DNA of 64,000 nt. Source: Clostridiales bacterium. Lineage in GTDB: Bacteria > Bacillota > Clostridia > Oscillospirales > Acutalibacteraceae. Where the stretch lies: assembly GCA_022799115.1 (NCBI GenBank), contig JAAWNT010000012.1, positions 1-64,000 of the forward strand. Direction: 5' to 3'. The translations under genes and the position numbers were made by a program. The notes under the pieces were generated by a model. The model searched no databases, had not been told where the DNA came from, and saw nothing but the letters and a program-made list of their open reading frames with translations. Shown here in pieces: positions 35,509 to 44,518 of this stretch; positions within the stretch are counted from its first letter, which is position 1, and the number at the start of each line of letters is the position of its first letter.

Positions 35509-36597
35509 ATGAAGAAATATTCTGCTCTTGTAGCAATTACGCTTGTTGTGATACTTACGCTTTATTTTGGCGGCAATTTTGTGAAAAGTCAAATCAAAGA
35601 AGTGGACGTGCTCGTTTTACAGGAACAAGAAGTAAAAAACAGCATTGTGTGTTCTGGTCAATTAGAACCATCCGATAACAAAAATGTTTATATCACGGAA
35701 CCATCAATCGCGCAAGAGGTGTTGGTTCAGGTGGGGGATCGCGTCGAACAGGGGGAAGATTTGCTTCGGGTCAGAAAAGGGGTTGCTCCAAAAACGACAA
35801 ACGATTCTGACAATCGTTCGGATACGGATAACAGCTCTCTTCCCAGTTCTTTTTCTGAATTTGCCAAAATGACAGGGCTAAGCAGCGAACAGGCCGCCGA
35901 AGTATACAATCAATATATCAATGGCAGCAGTAGTGGAAGCTCTTCCTCTGCCGAACCCATCCAAAAGGAGGAGGAAGGGGAGCTTGACACCATAACCGCT
36001 CCTGTTTCCGGTATTGTTTCTGTTATCAATGTGAAAGGGAACAGCTACGCGGATACCAGCAAACCAATTATGGTAATCTCTGATATCAATAGCATGCAAG
36101 TACGGCTTTCTGTCAATGAATCTCAAATATCAGCGGTACAGATAGGGCAGAAAGCGACCATTACCGGAGCAGGATTCAAGAATTCTGAGTATTCCGGGAC
36201 AGTAAAAAGCATTGCTGATGTGGCTACCCAAACTGTCAGCACCTCAGGTCAGGAAACGGTTGTGGAAGTAATCGTTACAGTGGATCATGCGGGAGAGGAT
36301 CTTAAGTCCGGACTTACGGCCAAGTGTGAGATTACAACATCCAATGATGATGGGATGTTAATCGCCCCATATGAAGCGGTTCGAGCCGAAGACGACGGCC
36401 AGGAATATGTCTATATCTATCAGGATGGAAGGGCGGTTAAACGCACAATCACAACCGGTAGAGAATTCAACAGCGGATTTGAGATTTTATCCGGGTTAAA
36501 AACCGGAGATCGAATCATTACAAATCCGGAAAGGCTATATGCGAATTCTCGCGTTATTATGAAGCAAGAGAAAAGCGTGGTGAATCAAGATGCTTGA
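35509..36597 (+). CDS. MacA/HlyD-type membrane fusion protein
   Basis: This is a 362-residue adaptor subunit of a tripartite-like efflux system. It has an N-terminal membrane anchor (about 5-24), a lipoyl/barrel-sandwich half (EPSIAQEVLVQVGDRVEQGEDL and ITAPVSGIVSVINV) and a Ser-rich low-complexity linker where a coiled-coil hairpin usually sits. A beta-barrel (GQKATITGAGF) and a C-terminal region (YIYQDGRAVKRTITTG) follow. It overlaps the permease gene by 8 bases. SD AGGGGG. In Gram-positives such pairs export peptides, lipids or drugs; the substrate is unknown. Confidence 0.88.
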   Translation: MKKYSALVAITLVVILTLYFGGNFVKSQIKEVDVLVLQEQEVKNSIVCSGQLEPSDNKNVYITEPSIAQEVLVQVGDRVEQGEDLLRVRKGVAPKTTNDSDNRSDTDNSSLPSSFSEFAKMTGLSSEQAAEVYNQYINGSSSGSSSSAEPIQKEEEGELDTITAPVSGIVSVINVKGNSYADTSKPIMVISDINSMQVRLSVNESQISAVQIGQKATITGAGFKNSEYSGTVKSIADVATQTVSTSGQETVVEVIVTVDHAGEDLKSGLTAKCEITTSNDDGMLIAPYEAVRAEDDGQEYVYIYQDGRAVKRTITTGREFNSGFEILSGLKTGDRIITNPERLYANSRVIMKQEKSVVNQDA

Positions 36598-37783
36598 CAG
36601 CATTCGAAGCGCACTGCGCAACTTAGGGCGGAAGAAGATGAGAAGCGCGTTGACTATTGCAGGAATCGCCATCGGAGTCGCTTCCGTGATCTTAATTAGT
36701 AGTATCAGTGAATGCGGAACAGCGGCTGTAAATAACGAAATGGACAGTTTAGGTCTTGGGGGATTGACTATCTCTGTCAATACCAATGGTTCCTCCGGAC
36801 ACTATTTAACAGAGAATGAGTTGGATACTGTGCGGGAAACACAGCATGTAAAACAAGCCATTCCATTGGTCATACAAAATACGAAGGTAGGGAACACAGG
36901 CTTATCCCAGTTGGATGCTTTGGTTTGGGGGATCGACTCCAAAGCGAATCAAGTGATCTCGTTACAGGTCTTATATGGCAGAATGATAAGCAGTATGGAT
37001 GTAAGCTCCAACAGCAATGTTTGTATGGTAGATCAAACCTTTGCACAAAATGTCTATCATCGAGATAACATTGTGGGAAAAAAGGTATCGATACTTTGCG
37101 GTGGGGTAGAAGAGGAGTTTGAGGTAATCGGGGTAATCAAAACCGGCAGCGGACTGCTGCAAAATTTTATCGGCGATTATATTCCAAATTTCTTATATAT
37201 CCCATACACTACATTACAAAGTGCTACCGGTAAGCAATCTTTCGATCAGATCGCTGTAAAAGTGGAAGAGGATTATGATGTGGATGAAGCGGGAAATGCC
37301 ATTGTGAGCACATTGTCTCGTTCAACTGGAGTCATCGATGGATTTACTGCAAATAATCTAGCCAAGCAAAAAGACGGATTAAAAAGCATTTTAAATACAG
37401 TAACAGTGATCTTATCTGCGGTTGGAGCCATTTCACTTTTAGTGGCTAGCCTTAGTATTATGACGGTTATGATGGTTTCTGTAAACGAACGGACGAGAGA
37501 AATTGGCATTAAAAAATCGATTGGCGCCAGACGTTCCACCATTTTATTTGAATTTTTATTAGAAGCTGTACTCATTTCTTTGGTCGGTTGTTTTTCGGGA
37601 GTTTTGGTGGGAATAGCTATTTCATTCATTGGAGCGTCCTATGTGAATATGACATTACAGCTGCGAGGAGATATTATGCTGTTAGCGGTAGGATTTTCTT
37701 TGCTGTCCGGTGTGATTTTTGGTGTTTATCCAGCGGCAAAAGCGTCACGATTAAGACCGGTAGACGCCTTACGGTTGGAATGA
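36590..37783 (+). CDS. MacB/FtsX-type ABC transporter permease
   Basis: This is a 397-residue permease. One N-terminal membrane helix (about 20-43) is followed by a large extracytoplasmic MacB_PCD domain (about 45-265). Three C-terminal helices (about 275-300, 325-350, 360-385) carry the FtsX core, with the coupling motif TREIGIKKSIGARRSTIL. The gene starts inside the adaptor gene. Contrary to the usual adaptor-ATPase-permease order, no ATP-binding gene lies before or after it, so the ATPase must be supplied from elsewhere. A long hairpin terminator follows at once. Confidence 0.9.
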   Translation: MLDSIRSALRNLGRKKMRSALTIAGIAIGVASVILISSISECGTAAVNNEMDSLGLGGLTISVNTNGSSGHYLTENELDTVRETQHVKQAIPLVIQNTKVGNTGLSQLDALVWGIDSKANQVISLQVLYGRMISSMDVSSNSNVCMVDQTFAQNVYHRDNIVGKKVSILCGGVEEEFEVIGVIKTGSGLLQNFIGDYIPNFLYIPYTTLQSATGKQSFDQIAVKVEEDYDVDEAGNAIVSTLSRSTGVIDGFTANNLAKQKDGLKSILNTVTVILSAVGAISLLVASLSIMTVMMVSVNERTREIGIKKSIGARRSTILFEFLLEAVLISLVGCFSGVLVGIAISFIGASYVNMTLQLRGDIMLLAVGFSLLSGVIFGVYPAAKASRLRPVDALRLE

Positions 37784-37832
37784 TAACCAAATAAAAAAGT
37801 CTATCAGATGATAGACTTTTTTATTTGGTTAT
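37783..37832 (+). terminator. Long hairpin terminator after permease
   Basis: Arms 37785-37806 and 37809-37830 are perfect complements, and two further pairs extend the stem to about 24 bp. It carries A6/T6 tracts and starts on the permease stop codon. Confidence 0.85.
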
Positions 37833-37892
37833 TTTAGAACTTAATCATATAAACGGAGGGATTATTAGGATCTATCAGAAGTCCTGGAAATA

Positions 37893-37901
37893 TGATATAC
37901 T
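37893..37901 (+). promoter_or_regulatory. Extended -10 promoter of xer-like gene
   Basis: TGATATACT gives a good -10 with extended TG. The -35 is weak. It lies about 100 bases before the recombinase start. Confidence 0.4.
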
Positions 37902-37959
37902 TAGAACAATCGTTAAATGATGGAGGTGAATCTCAGGACCTGTTTAAAATTTGCAAGAT

Positions 37960-37987
37960 ACTACACAAAATGAATATTTTGTATAGT
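37960..37987. promoter_or_regulatory. 12-bp inverted repeat, possible operator
   Basis: ACTACACAAAAT and ATTTTGTATAGT (one mismatch) flank GAAT and end directly before the recombinase SD. It could be a repressor site or an SD-proximal hairpin controlling translation. Confidence 0.4.
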
Positions 37988-38001
37988 TGAGGGGAGGGCT
38001 T

Positions 38002-38982
38002 ATGAATCCACTAACATTATCAGATGCACCAGCTGTACTGAAAGAGTTTCTTGGTTATATGCAGACAATCAAAGGAAAATCAGAAAAAACCATTCAGGAA
38101 TATTTTTTTGATTTAAGAACCTTTTTCCGGTATATAAAGCTTTCAAAGGGATTGGTAGATTCCTCTACTCCTTTTCAGGAAATCTCAATCGAAGACATCG
38201 ATATTAAGCTACTGGAATCAGTAACTCTCACGGATGTCTTTGAATTTATGAACTTTGTTCTCTCAGAAAAAAACAATCACGCTGCGGCAAGGGCCCGCAA
38301 AGCTTCCAGTTTGCGCACATTCTTTCATTATCTGACCAATAAGACAGGGCAATTAAGCCGGAATCCTGTTCAGGAGTTGGAAACACCAAAATTAAAGAAA
38401 TCATTGCCCAAATACTTATCGTTGGAACAATGTATTGAATTGCTCAATAGTGTGGAAGGAGAATACAAAGAGCGTGATTACTGTATTATTGCCCTCTTTC
38501 TAAACTGTGGCTTGCGTTTATCCGAGCTGGTTAATCTTAATATCAACGACATTCATTTAAAAGAGAAACTTATGAAAGTGACGGGAAAAGGCAACAAGGA
38601 GCGCCTGGTTTATTTAAATGAAGCTTGTATTGAAGCCGTTGAGGCTTATCTACGTGTCCGTCCGGTAGATGGGGTTATTGATAAAAAGGCGCTTTTTATC
38701 AGTCGGCTAAATAAAAGGATCGGGACACAAGCGGTACAACAAATGGTAAAAAAATATCTGGCTAAAATAGGCTTGGAAGGACAAGGATATTCGGTTCACA
38801 AATTACGACATACCGCCGCAACACTAATGTATCAGCATGGACATGTAGATATCCGCGTGTTAAAAGATATATTAGGACACGAGAATCTTGGTACTACAGA
38901 AATTTATACCCACTTATCCGATCATCAAATGGCGGATGCCGCAAACTCCAATCCTCTGTCAAAAATAAAAAAGAGGGAGTAA
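38002..38982 (+). CDS. Xer-type tyrosine recombinase
   Basis: This is a roughly 326-residue site-specific recombinase. The N-terminal SAM-like core-binding domain spans about 5-120. The catalytic domain shows the Arg (R172, CGLRLSELV), Lys (TGKGNKERLV), HxLRHT-type box (VHKLRHTAATLMYQ), GHENLGTTEIYTH and the nucleophile Tyr302. Size and lack of phage neighbours favour a chromosomal XerC/XerD role in dimer resolution. The second Xer protein is not in this window, so I do not assign C or D. The start at 38002 has GGGGAGGG spaced 6 bases; a longer frame starts at 37987. Confidence 0.9.
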   Translation: MNPLTLSDAPAVLKEFLGYMQTIKGKSEKTIQEYFFDLRTFFRYIKLSKGLVDSSTPFQEISIEDIDIKLLESVTLTDVFEFMNFVLSEKNNHAAARARKASSLRTFFHYLTNKTGQLSRNPVQELETPKLKKSLPKYLSLEQCIELLNSVEGEYKERDYCIIALFLNCGLRLSELVNLNINDIHLKEKLMKVTGKGNKERLVYLNEACIEAVEAYLRVRPVDGVIDKKALFISRLNKRIGTQAVQQMVKKYLAKIGLEGQGYSVHKLRHTAATLMYQHGHVDIRVLKDILGHENLGTTEIYTHLSDHQMADAANSNPLSKIKKRE

Positions 38983-38997
38983 AATCCCTCTTTTTTT
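38967..38997. terminator. Bidirectional terminator overlapping two gene ends
   Basis: A6GAGGGA/TCCCTCT6 (38967-38978/38985-38996) includes the recombinase stop codon and touches the stop of the minus-strand membrane protein. Confidence 0.85.
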
Positions 38998-39535
38998 ATC
39001 GCAAATGTAATATTTTTTTTAGCGTATTATGAAGTCGGCTTATGTACATGGAGACTAGTCCGGTTAGAGAGTAATCGTACATAAAAAACACAAGATTCCC
39101 CACTAACAAAAATATCCATGGCAAAGAAACGCCAAATAATACAAAGGAATCTTCGGGTACGCTCAAAAGTTTGATGGCTATGAAAAACGCGGCAATCATT
39201 GAGACATTAAATACTGCAAGCTTTATTATCATCTGAGTGATGCGGCTATGAATATGTTCGATGTGATATTTTAAAATTGGATAATATCCAAAAAAGATAA
39301 TAAAGAGTAAAACGGCTTCTTTATCAGCGGCCAATAATGCAGAGAGCAACGACACCGCGAGGAATACCATCCATGCCCATTTGGATCCCAATTCTATTAC
39401 AATTACCATAAGGAGTACTCCCGCAATGGCTGGCAGCGCATATGTGCCAATAGGGATTAATCCTGTTAGGAACATCAATACCGTGCAAACCGCAGTAATA
39501 ATGCCGCCTAAAGCAACTTTACCGCTTTGATTCAA
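38996..39535 (-). CDS. Multi-pass membrane protein, unknown
   Basis: This is a roughly 179-residue hydrophobic protein with five or six membrane helices, starting near VALGGIITAVCTVLMFLTGLIPIGTYALPAIAG. The overall look is like a small ECF-type substrate-binding (S) component or a related clostridial family; no A or T component is adjacent, so this is tentative. The longest frame begins at a GTG at 39550, but its GTGGGGGAG looks like the SD for a TTG at 39535. It ends in a shared terminator with the recombinase. The J-domain gene lies 46 bp upstream. Confidence 0.7.
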   Translation of the reverse strand: MNQSGKVALGGIITAVCTVLMFLTGLIPIGTYALPAIAGVLLMVIVIELGSKWAWMVFLAVSLLSALLAADKEAVLLFIIFFGYYPILKYHIEHIHSRITQMIIKLAVFNVSMIAAFFIAIKLLSVPEDSFVLFGVSLPWIFLLVGNLVFFMYDYSLTGLVSMYISRLHNTLKKILHLR

Positions 39536-39581
39536 TGCTATCTCCCCCACCTTTTCTATCTATGAGTATGAGCTTTGCGCC

Positions 39582-40205
39582 TTAACAGCAACTGATTAGA
39601 TCTCCCCCCATACATTCGCAACAACAGTCGGCGCAAATCAAGGAGGAGCATACATCGCAGGCGTTGCAACCGCCTGTGGTGGGTCGATTGGCGGTATTAT
39701 ATCCTCCATAAACACCATTTTTTTGGTTTAATACCTGATTCAGCGCCGCCCGATATTCCGCATTGCCCGGATCCATATTACAGGCCGTGTTAAAATGGCT
39801 GTTGGCTTCATCAAGCCATCCCCGCTTAAACAGAATTGTTCCCTTCAAAAAATACCACTCCGCATCCCTGGAGCTGCTGGGCACTCCGTTTAAAATCTGT
39901 TCTGCATCCGCGATTCGGCCGCCCATAATCAAATTGCGAACATCCGTATAGCTGGAGCTTCTCCGGTAATTCCCGCTGTATCCTCCGCTTGCACCGGAAT
40001 ACCCCTGATTGCGGCGTTTTCTCTCCGCGACAATGGTATCGTAAGCCTCGTTGATTTCCTTCATTTTTTCAGCGGCCAAATCCGATAACGGGCTTTGGTC
40101 ATAATTATCCGGGTGATATTTCTTTGCGAGCTCCCGATACGCGCTTTTAATTTGATCATCGCTTGCGTCCGGGGATACTCCCAGAACCTTATAGGGATCA
40201 GACAT
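39582..40205 (-). CDS. J-domain protein with Cys-rich tail
   Basis: This 207-residue protein has an N-terminal DnaJ domain (1-68: [33 protein letters not shown] intact), so it should stimulate an Hsp70 (DnaK). A Gly/Ser/Tyr-rich linker and a TPR-like region (about 90-155, [26 protein letters not shown]) follow. The C-terminal tail has about ten cysteines ([20 protein letters not shown]), which may bind metal. It overlaps the upstream DUF5685 gene by 8 bases. It probably handles a dedicated client, perhaps the DUF5685 protein. Confidence 0.88.
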   Translation of the reverse strand: MSDPYKVLGVSPDASDDQIKSAYRELAKKYHPDNYDQSPLSDLAAEKMKEINEAYDTIVAERKRRNQGYSGASGGYSGNYRRSSSYTDVRNLIMGGRIADAEQILNGVPSSSRDAEWYFLKGTILFKRGWLDEANSHFNTACNMDPGNAEYRAALNQVLNQKNGVYGGYNTANRPTTGGCNACDVCSSLICADCCCECMGGDLISCC

Positions 40206-41082
40206 GTTCTATCTCCTTATCATATAATATCTGTCTTTGCATCGCAGGCAGACCCAATCTCATGGTGTTATCCAATATCGTGTCAAAATGTTTTAACTCA
40301 AGCAGCTGAAAAGCGGCAATCGCTTGGGAAAGCGTCTGATTCAGCACGCCATTACAATAATCTCTCTGTTCTTTTTTATTTAACGGAATTTCTGTATCCT
40401 GCACAAGCTTTTTTAAAAAGGGATTAAACTGGCGGTGTTTTTCATCTTTCTCTATATCATCCGCCGCATCCATCAGATATATCCACCGACCAATAAAATA
40501 ACCCAATTGACTCAAAACAAGCTCCTGCGATTTCGTCCCATCCGACAAAAGCAGAAGCACCTGTGATAACATCTGTGCAGTTGGTTCCGCGCTGGCATCA
40601 ATCCCCGCATTAGAGTCGTGCTCTACGCTTGACTGCCTGTCCATACAGTCTGAAACAATTTTATCAATATCAGGAAATTTCTTTTTGGCTTTGCGATAAG
40701 CGCTTTTTACAATAGGAAGCATAAGATACGCTCGGCTTTTACCCCAAAACCCGGAATCTTGAATGTCATCCTGAATTTTATAATAAGTCATTAATATGGA
40801 TACCGCACCAGCAAACAGAAAGCTCTCTTCCCCACCTTTACAGTATGCACATTTTTTCATTGGATTTACTACACATCTTCCTTTGGTAAATCCAGGACAT
40901 TCCTCTTGTTTTAAGGCCATATGAAACATCGCCAAAAACGTTGCGTCATAGCTCAGCGTTAATCTGGACAGCAGACCAAAATTTTTACCCAGATGTTTGC
41001 AAAGGCTGCAATACGCGCTTTTATAAAGCTCATATTCCTTTACGAGCATTTCTGGCTTGCATGGCCGAATGTAACCAAACAA
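40198..41082 (-). CDS. DUF5685 family protein
   Basis: This protein of about 294 residues begins [12 protein letters not shown], the typical start of the DUF5685 family as I recall it. The [10 protein letters not shown] and C-x-pattern [15 protein letters not shown] suggest a metal or Fe-S site, and the helical C-terminal half has acidic clusters ([22 protein letters not shown]). These resemble all-alpha prenyl-synthase-like Asp motifs, but the function is unknown. An ATG at 41094 overlaps the SD; the TTG at 41082 gives the family-type N-terminus and good spacing from AGGATGG. It is coupled to the J-domain gene. Confidence 0.8.
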   Translation of the reverse strand: MFGYIRPCKPEMLVKEYELYKSAYCSLCKHLGKNFGLLSRLTLSYDATFLAMFHMALKQEECPGFTKGRCVVNPMKKCAYCKGGEESFLFAGAVSILMTYYKIQDDIQDSGFWGKSRAYLMLPIVKSAYRKAKKKFPDIDKIVSDCMDRQSSVEHDSNAGIDASAEPTAQMLSQVLLLLSDGTKSQELVLSQLGYFIGRWIYLMDAADDIEKDEKHRQFNPFLKKLVQDTEIPLNKKEQRDYCNGVLNQTLSQAIAAFQLLELKHFDTILDNTMRLGLPAMQRQILYDKEIEHV

Positions 41083-41124
41083 CGTACCTACCATCCTTTA
41101 ATTGTGCTTTGATATAACGATTTC

Positions 41125-41152
41125 ATTCTACTATACTTTGTATCTTTGTAAA
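41125..41152 (-). promoter_or_regulatory. Promoter of the DUF5685/J-domain operon
   Basis: Minus strand: TTTACA (41152-41147), 16-bp spacer, TAGAAT (41130-41125). An overlapping TTGTTA/TATAGT pair is an alternative. Confidence 0.45.
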
Positions 41153-41225
41153 TTAACAATATGTAAATTTTATAGACTCTTATCGTTTTTCTCTGAGACT
41201 TCTATTTGCTTCTACCTATTTTTAC

Positions 41226-41263
41226 TAAAAAGGGATCAACCCTTCATAAAAGGTTGATCCCTT
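41226..41263 (-). terminator. Terminator of the cmk-ispH/S1 operon
   Basis: A 12-bp stem (GGGATCAACC/GGTTGATCCC) is followed on the minus strand by T5 (complement of 41227-41231). It is 18 bases after the ispH/S1 stop. Confidence 0.85.
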
Positions 41264-41280
41264 CGTTTAAAATAATAGTC

Positions 41281-43284
41281 TTACTGTTCGGTATCGATTT
41301 CTGTAGAAGCTACTACTTCATCCTCTTGGTTTACAGAGTCCTGCGCTGCCTGCTCTTCCAGCAATTTGCGGATTGACAAGCTAATGCGTTTCTTTTCAAA
41401 GTCGATGTCTGTAATCATAACTTTGACTGTTTCGCCTACAGACAGCACATCCTGGGGCTTCTCAATTCTACGGTCAGCAATCTGAGAAATATGGATTAAT
41501 CCATCAATACCAGGCAGAATCCGCGCAAAGGCGCCAAAAGTAGTCATACCCACAACCTGAGCGTCTACTACGCTGCCAACCGGATAATCTTTTTTGAGGA
41601 TCTCCCAAGGATTATCCTCGGTCTTTTTATAGCCCAAAGAAATTTTTCCTTTTTCCGGATCCAAATCTTTGATGTAAACTTCCACGGTGTCACCCACATT
41701 AACTACCTCGGAAGGATGCTTAATACGGCTCCAAGACAGTTCGGAAATGTGTACCATGCCATCGATTCCACCCAAATCCACAAAGGCTCCATAAGAAGTA
41801 AGAGATTTAACAACGCCGGTATAAGTCTTGCCGATTTCAGCAGTCTCCCAGAACTTATCCGCCAATTTTTTACGCTCGTCCTTCAGCACGGAACGGATGG
41901 AACCCACCGCGCGTCTGCGACCGCGATTAACCTCAATGATGCGGAAATTCACTTCCTTTTTCAGCAAATCTTCCAACGGCTCGCCGCGGGAAGCAGTTGC
42001 CTGAGAAGCCGGAATAAACACGCGAACGCCATTGGTTACAGCGATCACGCCGCCCTTGATAACCTCAGTGACTACGCCGGTAACCACGGCCTCTTCCTCA
42101 CAAGCGGTTACGATATCTTCCCAGCCCTTAATGGCATCCAAACGACGCTTAGAGAGCATAATAGTACCCTCTTGATCGTTGGTGCGCATAATCAGCAGAT
42201 CCATTTCGTCTCCGATTTTTACCAAATCCTCCGGCTTGGCGTTGGGATCCGCAGACAGTTCAGAAGCAGGAACAAAACCTGCTTGTTTTCTGCCAACATC
42301 AACGAAAACCTCGTTGGGGGCAATACCGACGACAACACCATGCACCTTTTCGTCTGTATTAAAATTTTTGAGGGATTCTTCCAGCATTTCCTCAAAGTTG
42401 TCTGTGGTCATTTCTTCGTTGTTCTCCTTGTTTTCCAGAATGTCCGTCATGGTTTCTAGTACCTCCTTTATAATGCTGGCGGGCGTGGATGCACCTGCCG
42501 TAACTCCGATGTTCCTAGCTTGTTGTAACGCTTGGATGGGCAACTCGTCCGCTGTCTCAATCAAAAAGGTCAAGCAATTAGGCTTGCAAACGTCCCTCAA
42601 TTTTGCGGTATTGGAACTATGCTTCCCACCAATGATAATCATCAAATCCGACTGTTTTGATAATTGGACAGCCTCTGCTTGTCTTTCTGACGTAGCATTA
42701 CATATTGTATCAAAAATTGATGGATTTGTATATACCCTTTTTACTATTTTCAAACAATTTTCCCATTCTGACACGCTAAATGTGGTCTGGGCGACGATGC
42801 AAATTCCTTTTTTCGCGTCAAATTGCTCTGATTTTACCAGATTTTCCAAATCCTGGCTGTCCCGAAAGACATAACTCTCACCAGAACAATGCCCACGAAT
42901 CCCTTCCACCTCAGGATGAGAGGGATCCCCAGCAATCAGAACAACTTGATTTTCCTCCGACGCACGCTTTACTATGCGGTGGATTTTCGCTACAAAAGGA
43001 CAGGTAGCATCCTCATAAAAAAGCTGACGATCCTTAATTTGATCCCACGTATCATCAGGTATCCCGTGAGTGCGAATCACCAGAATATATCCCTCTGGAA
43101 CCTGTTCCGGCTTCGATACGATACGTACGCCCCGGTTTTCCAACTGGGCAACCATTTGTGGATTATGAATAATGGGTCCCAGTGTGCATACCTTTTTCCC
43201 TGCGTCAAGCAGTTTAATTACCAACTGCACGGCTCGATTGACTCCAAAACAGAAGCCAGCGGTTTCTGCGACTGTTATACTCAA
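41281..43284 (-). CDS. ispH-rpsA: IspH - ribosomal protein S1 fusion
   Basis: This is a 667-residue two-part protein. Residues about 1-280 are HMB-PP reductase (IspH/LytB), the last step of the MEP isoprenoid pathway. It is a 4Fe-4S enzyme with cluster cysteines in AGFCFGV (Cys12), EDATCPFV and ICNATSERQ. Residues about 310-640 contain four S1 RNA-binding repeats (for example VHGVVVGIAPNEVFVDVG, YTGVVKSLTSYGAFVDLG, VDAQVVGMTTFGAFARI). They are joined by an acidic linker. The fusion is a known clostridial trait. It overlaps plsC upstream by 4 bases. Confidence 0.96.
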   Translation of the reverse strand: MSITVAETAGFCFGVNRAVQLVIKLLDAGKKVCTLGPIIHNPQMVAQLENRGVRIVSKPEQVPEGYILVIRTHGIPDDTWDQIKDRQLFYEDATCPFVAKIHRIVKRASEENQVVLIAGDPSHPEVEGIRGHCSGESYVFRDSQDLENLVKSEQFDAKKGICIVAQTTFSVSEWENCLKIVKRVYTNPSIFDTICNATSERQAEAVQLSKQSDLMIIIGGKHSSNTAKLRDVCKPNCLTFLIETADELPIQALQQARNIGVTAGASTPASIIKEVLETMTDILENKENNEEMTTDNFEEMLEESLKNFNTDEKVHGVVVGIAPNEVFVDVGRKQAGFVPASELSADPNAKPEDLVKIGDEMDLLIMRTNDQEGTIMLSKRRLDAIKGWEDIVTACEEEAVVTGVVTEVIKGGVIAVTNGVRVFIPASQATASRGEPLEDLLKKEVNFRIIEVNRGRRRAVGSIRSVLKDERKKLADKFWETAEIGKTYTGVVKSLTSYGAFVDLGGIDGMVHISELSWSRIKHPSEVVNVGDTVEVYIKDLDPEKGKISLGYKKTEDNPWEILKKDYPVGSVVDAQVVGMTTFGAFARILPGIDGLIHISQIADRRIEKPQDVLSVGETVKVMITDIDFEKKRISLSIRKLLEEQAAQDSVNQEDEVVASTEIDTEQ

Positions 43285-43898
43285 TGTTTTTCCCCCAAAA
43301 GGCTACAGATTTGATCAGCAACTTTCTTTGCTCCCACGCGGCATTCCCTAGAACTGGAACCGGTTATCTGCAATGCTTCAAATGGAATAACCTCACCATA
43401 TCGTACGGTAATACGGTGAAACGGCCGGATTTTCCCTTTGCTGTAAATACAAGCGGGAAGAATATCCGCTTGGGCTTTTGCTGCGATCAGAACCGCTCCT
43501 GCTTTAGGCTGAAAGGATGTGTCGCTGTCTGTGACACATCCGCCCTGCGGAAAGATTCCCACAAGTTCCCCCCGCAATAACAGCTGCAAAGCGCTGTGAA
43601 CAGATTCTGTATCGCCGGTACCCCTGTGTACGGGAAAGGCGCCCATTTTGTTCAAAAACCACCGAGCCAGTTTTCCATGATCGGTAAAAAGCTCTGATTT
43701 AGCCATATAATAAATATGTCTGGGACACTTTTTTGCCAATAGGAAAGGATCAATGACTGATTTATGGTTGCTGCATAAAATAACCTTTCCGGATTTTGGA
43801 ATGTTTTGCACGCCATAAATCCGAATTGGATAGATCAGCCGTGCCACCACGCTGAGAATGCGTACCAAAAAGAAATACATACCTTCACCTGCGATCAA
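43281..43898 (-). CDS. 1-acyl-glycerol-3-phosphate acyltransferase (PlsC-like, copy 2)
   Basis: This 205-residue membrane-associated acyltransferase makes phosphatidic acid. It has an N-terminal hydrophobic helix, motif I NHKSVID-P (HX4D), motif III FPQGG in place of the usual FPEGT, and motif IV ILPACI. It overlaps the upstream paralogue and ispH/S1 by 4 bases each (ATGA type), so translation is coupled. The altered Gln in FPQGG suggests a changed acceptor or donor preference relative to copy 1. Confidence 0.88.
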   Translation of the reverse strand: MIAGEGMYFFLVRILSVVARLIYPIRIYGVQNIPKSGKVILCSNHKSVIDPFLLAKKCPRHIYYMAKSELFTDHGKLARWFLNKMGAFPVHRGTGDTESVHSALQLLLRGELVGIFPQGGCVTDSDTSFQPKAGAVLIAAKAQADILPACIYSKGKIRPFHRITVRYGEVIPFEALQITGSSSRECRVGAKKVADQICSLLGEKH

Positions 43899-44518
43899 TT
43901 GGTTTCTTGTATATCTTTCTCTCTCATTGTGCTAATTATGTCCATAATGGTGCGGCTTGCATTTCGAAATTCCGTTCCCGTGCCCTCTTTTAATCCCAAT
44001 TCTTCTGGCGTTACCGGGTTAGAATAAGAGATCGTAACCTTACGAAACAATTTTGGCAGCTTTCCCCCTTTACAGGAAATGCAGGCAGGCACCACAGGCT
44101 TCCCTGTTTGATAGGCCATCATTGCTGCTCCGGATTTAGGGCGCAGTAACTCGCCGGTTTTGGAGCGGGTTCCCTCAATGAAAATCCCCAGAACCTTACC
44201 CTCCTGCAATAAAAGCTCCGCGTTGTTAATCGCCTTGGTATCCCCGCTTCCCCGATGTACCGGAAAGGCGCCCAGTGCCCGGATTAAGGACGAAAGAAAC
44301 TTGTTATGAAACAGTTCCTCTTTGGCCATATAAAAAATTTGCCGTTTTTGCCCCAATGCCAAAAAGACAGGATCCTTTAGGGAAATATGGTTGCAGCAAA
44401 GGATGTATCCCCCATCTTCAGGCAGGTTGTTTTTGCTGTTGACCCGATACCGAAACAACAGCTTAAAAATAGGCGTTACCACTACTTTTCCAAAATTATA
44501 AAGGGGGGCTCTTTTCAT
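43895..44518 (-). CDS. plsC: 1-acyl-glycerol-3-phosphate acyltransferase (PlsC-like, copy 1)
   Basis: This is a 207-residue PlsC-family acyltransferase with CNHISLKDP (HX4D), HRGSGDT, the canonical FIEGTRS motif and VVPACI. It acts at the membrane in phospholipid synthesis. It is a tandem paralogue of the next gene, which shares HRGTGDT and the same spacing. Start and stop overlaps of 4 bases with cmk and copy 2 indicate one transcript. Of the two copies this has the more canonical active site, so it is the likelier housekeeping enzyme. Confidence 0.9.
   Translation of the reverse strand: MKRAPLYNFGKVVVTPIFKLLFRYRVNSKNNLPEDGGYILCCNHISLKDPVFLALGQKRQIFYMAKEELFHNKFLSSLIRALGAFPVHRGSGDTKAINNAELLLQEGKVLGIFIEGTRSKTGELLRPKSGAAMMAYQTGKPVVPACISCKGGKLPKLFRKVTISYSNPVTPEELGLKEGTGTEFRNASRTIMDIISTMREKDIQETN

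Noticed and set aside
37892..37990. 32-codon plus-strand frame before the Xer gene (MIYLEQSLNDGG...)
   Set aside because: It looks protein-like but lacks an SD and overlaps the best -10 element and the inverted repeat; chance is the simpler reading.
41716..42874. Two long plus-strand frames (247 and 231 codons)
   Set aside because: Both are antisense to the well-supported IspH-S1 fusion and overlap each other.
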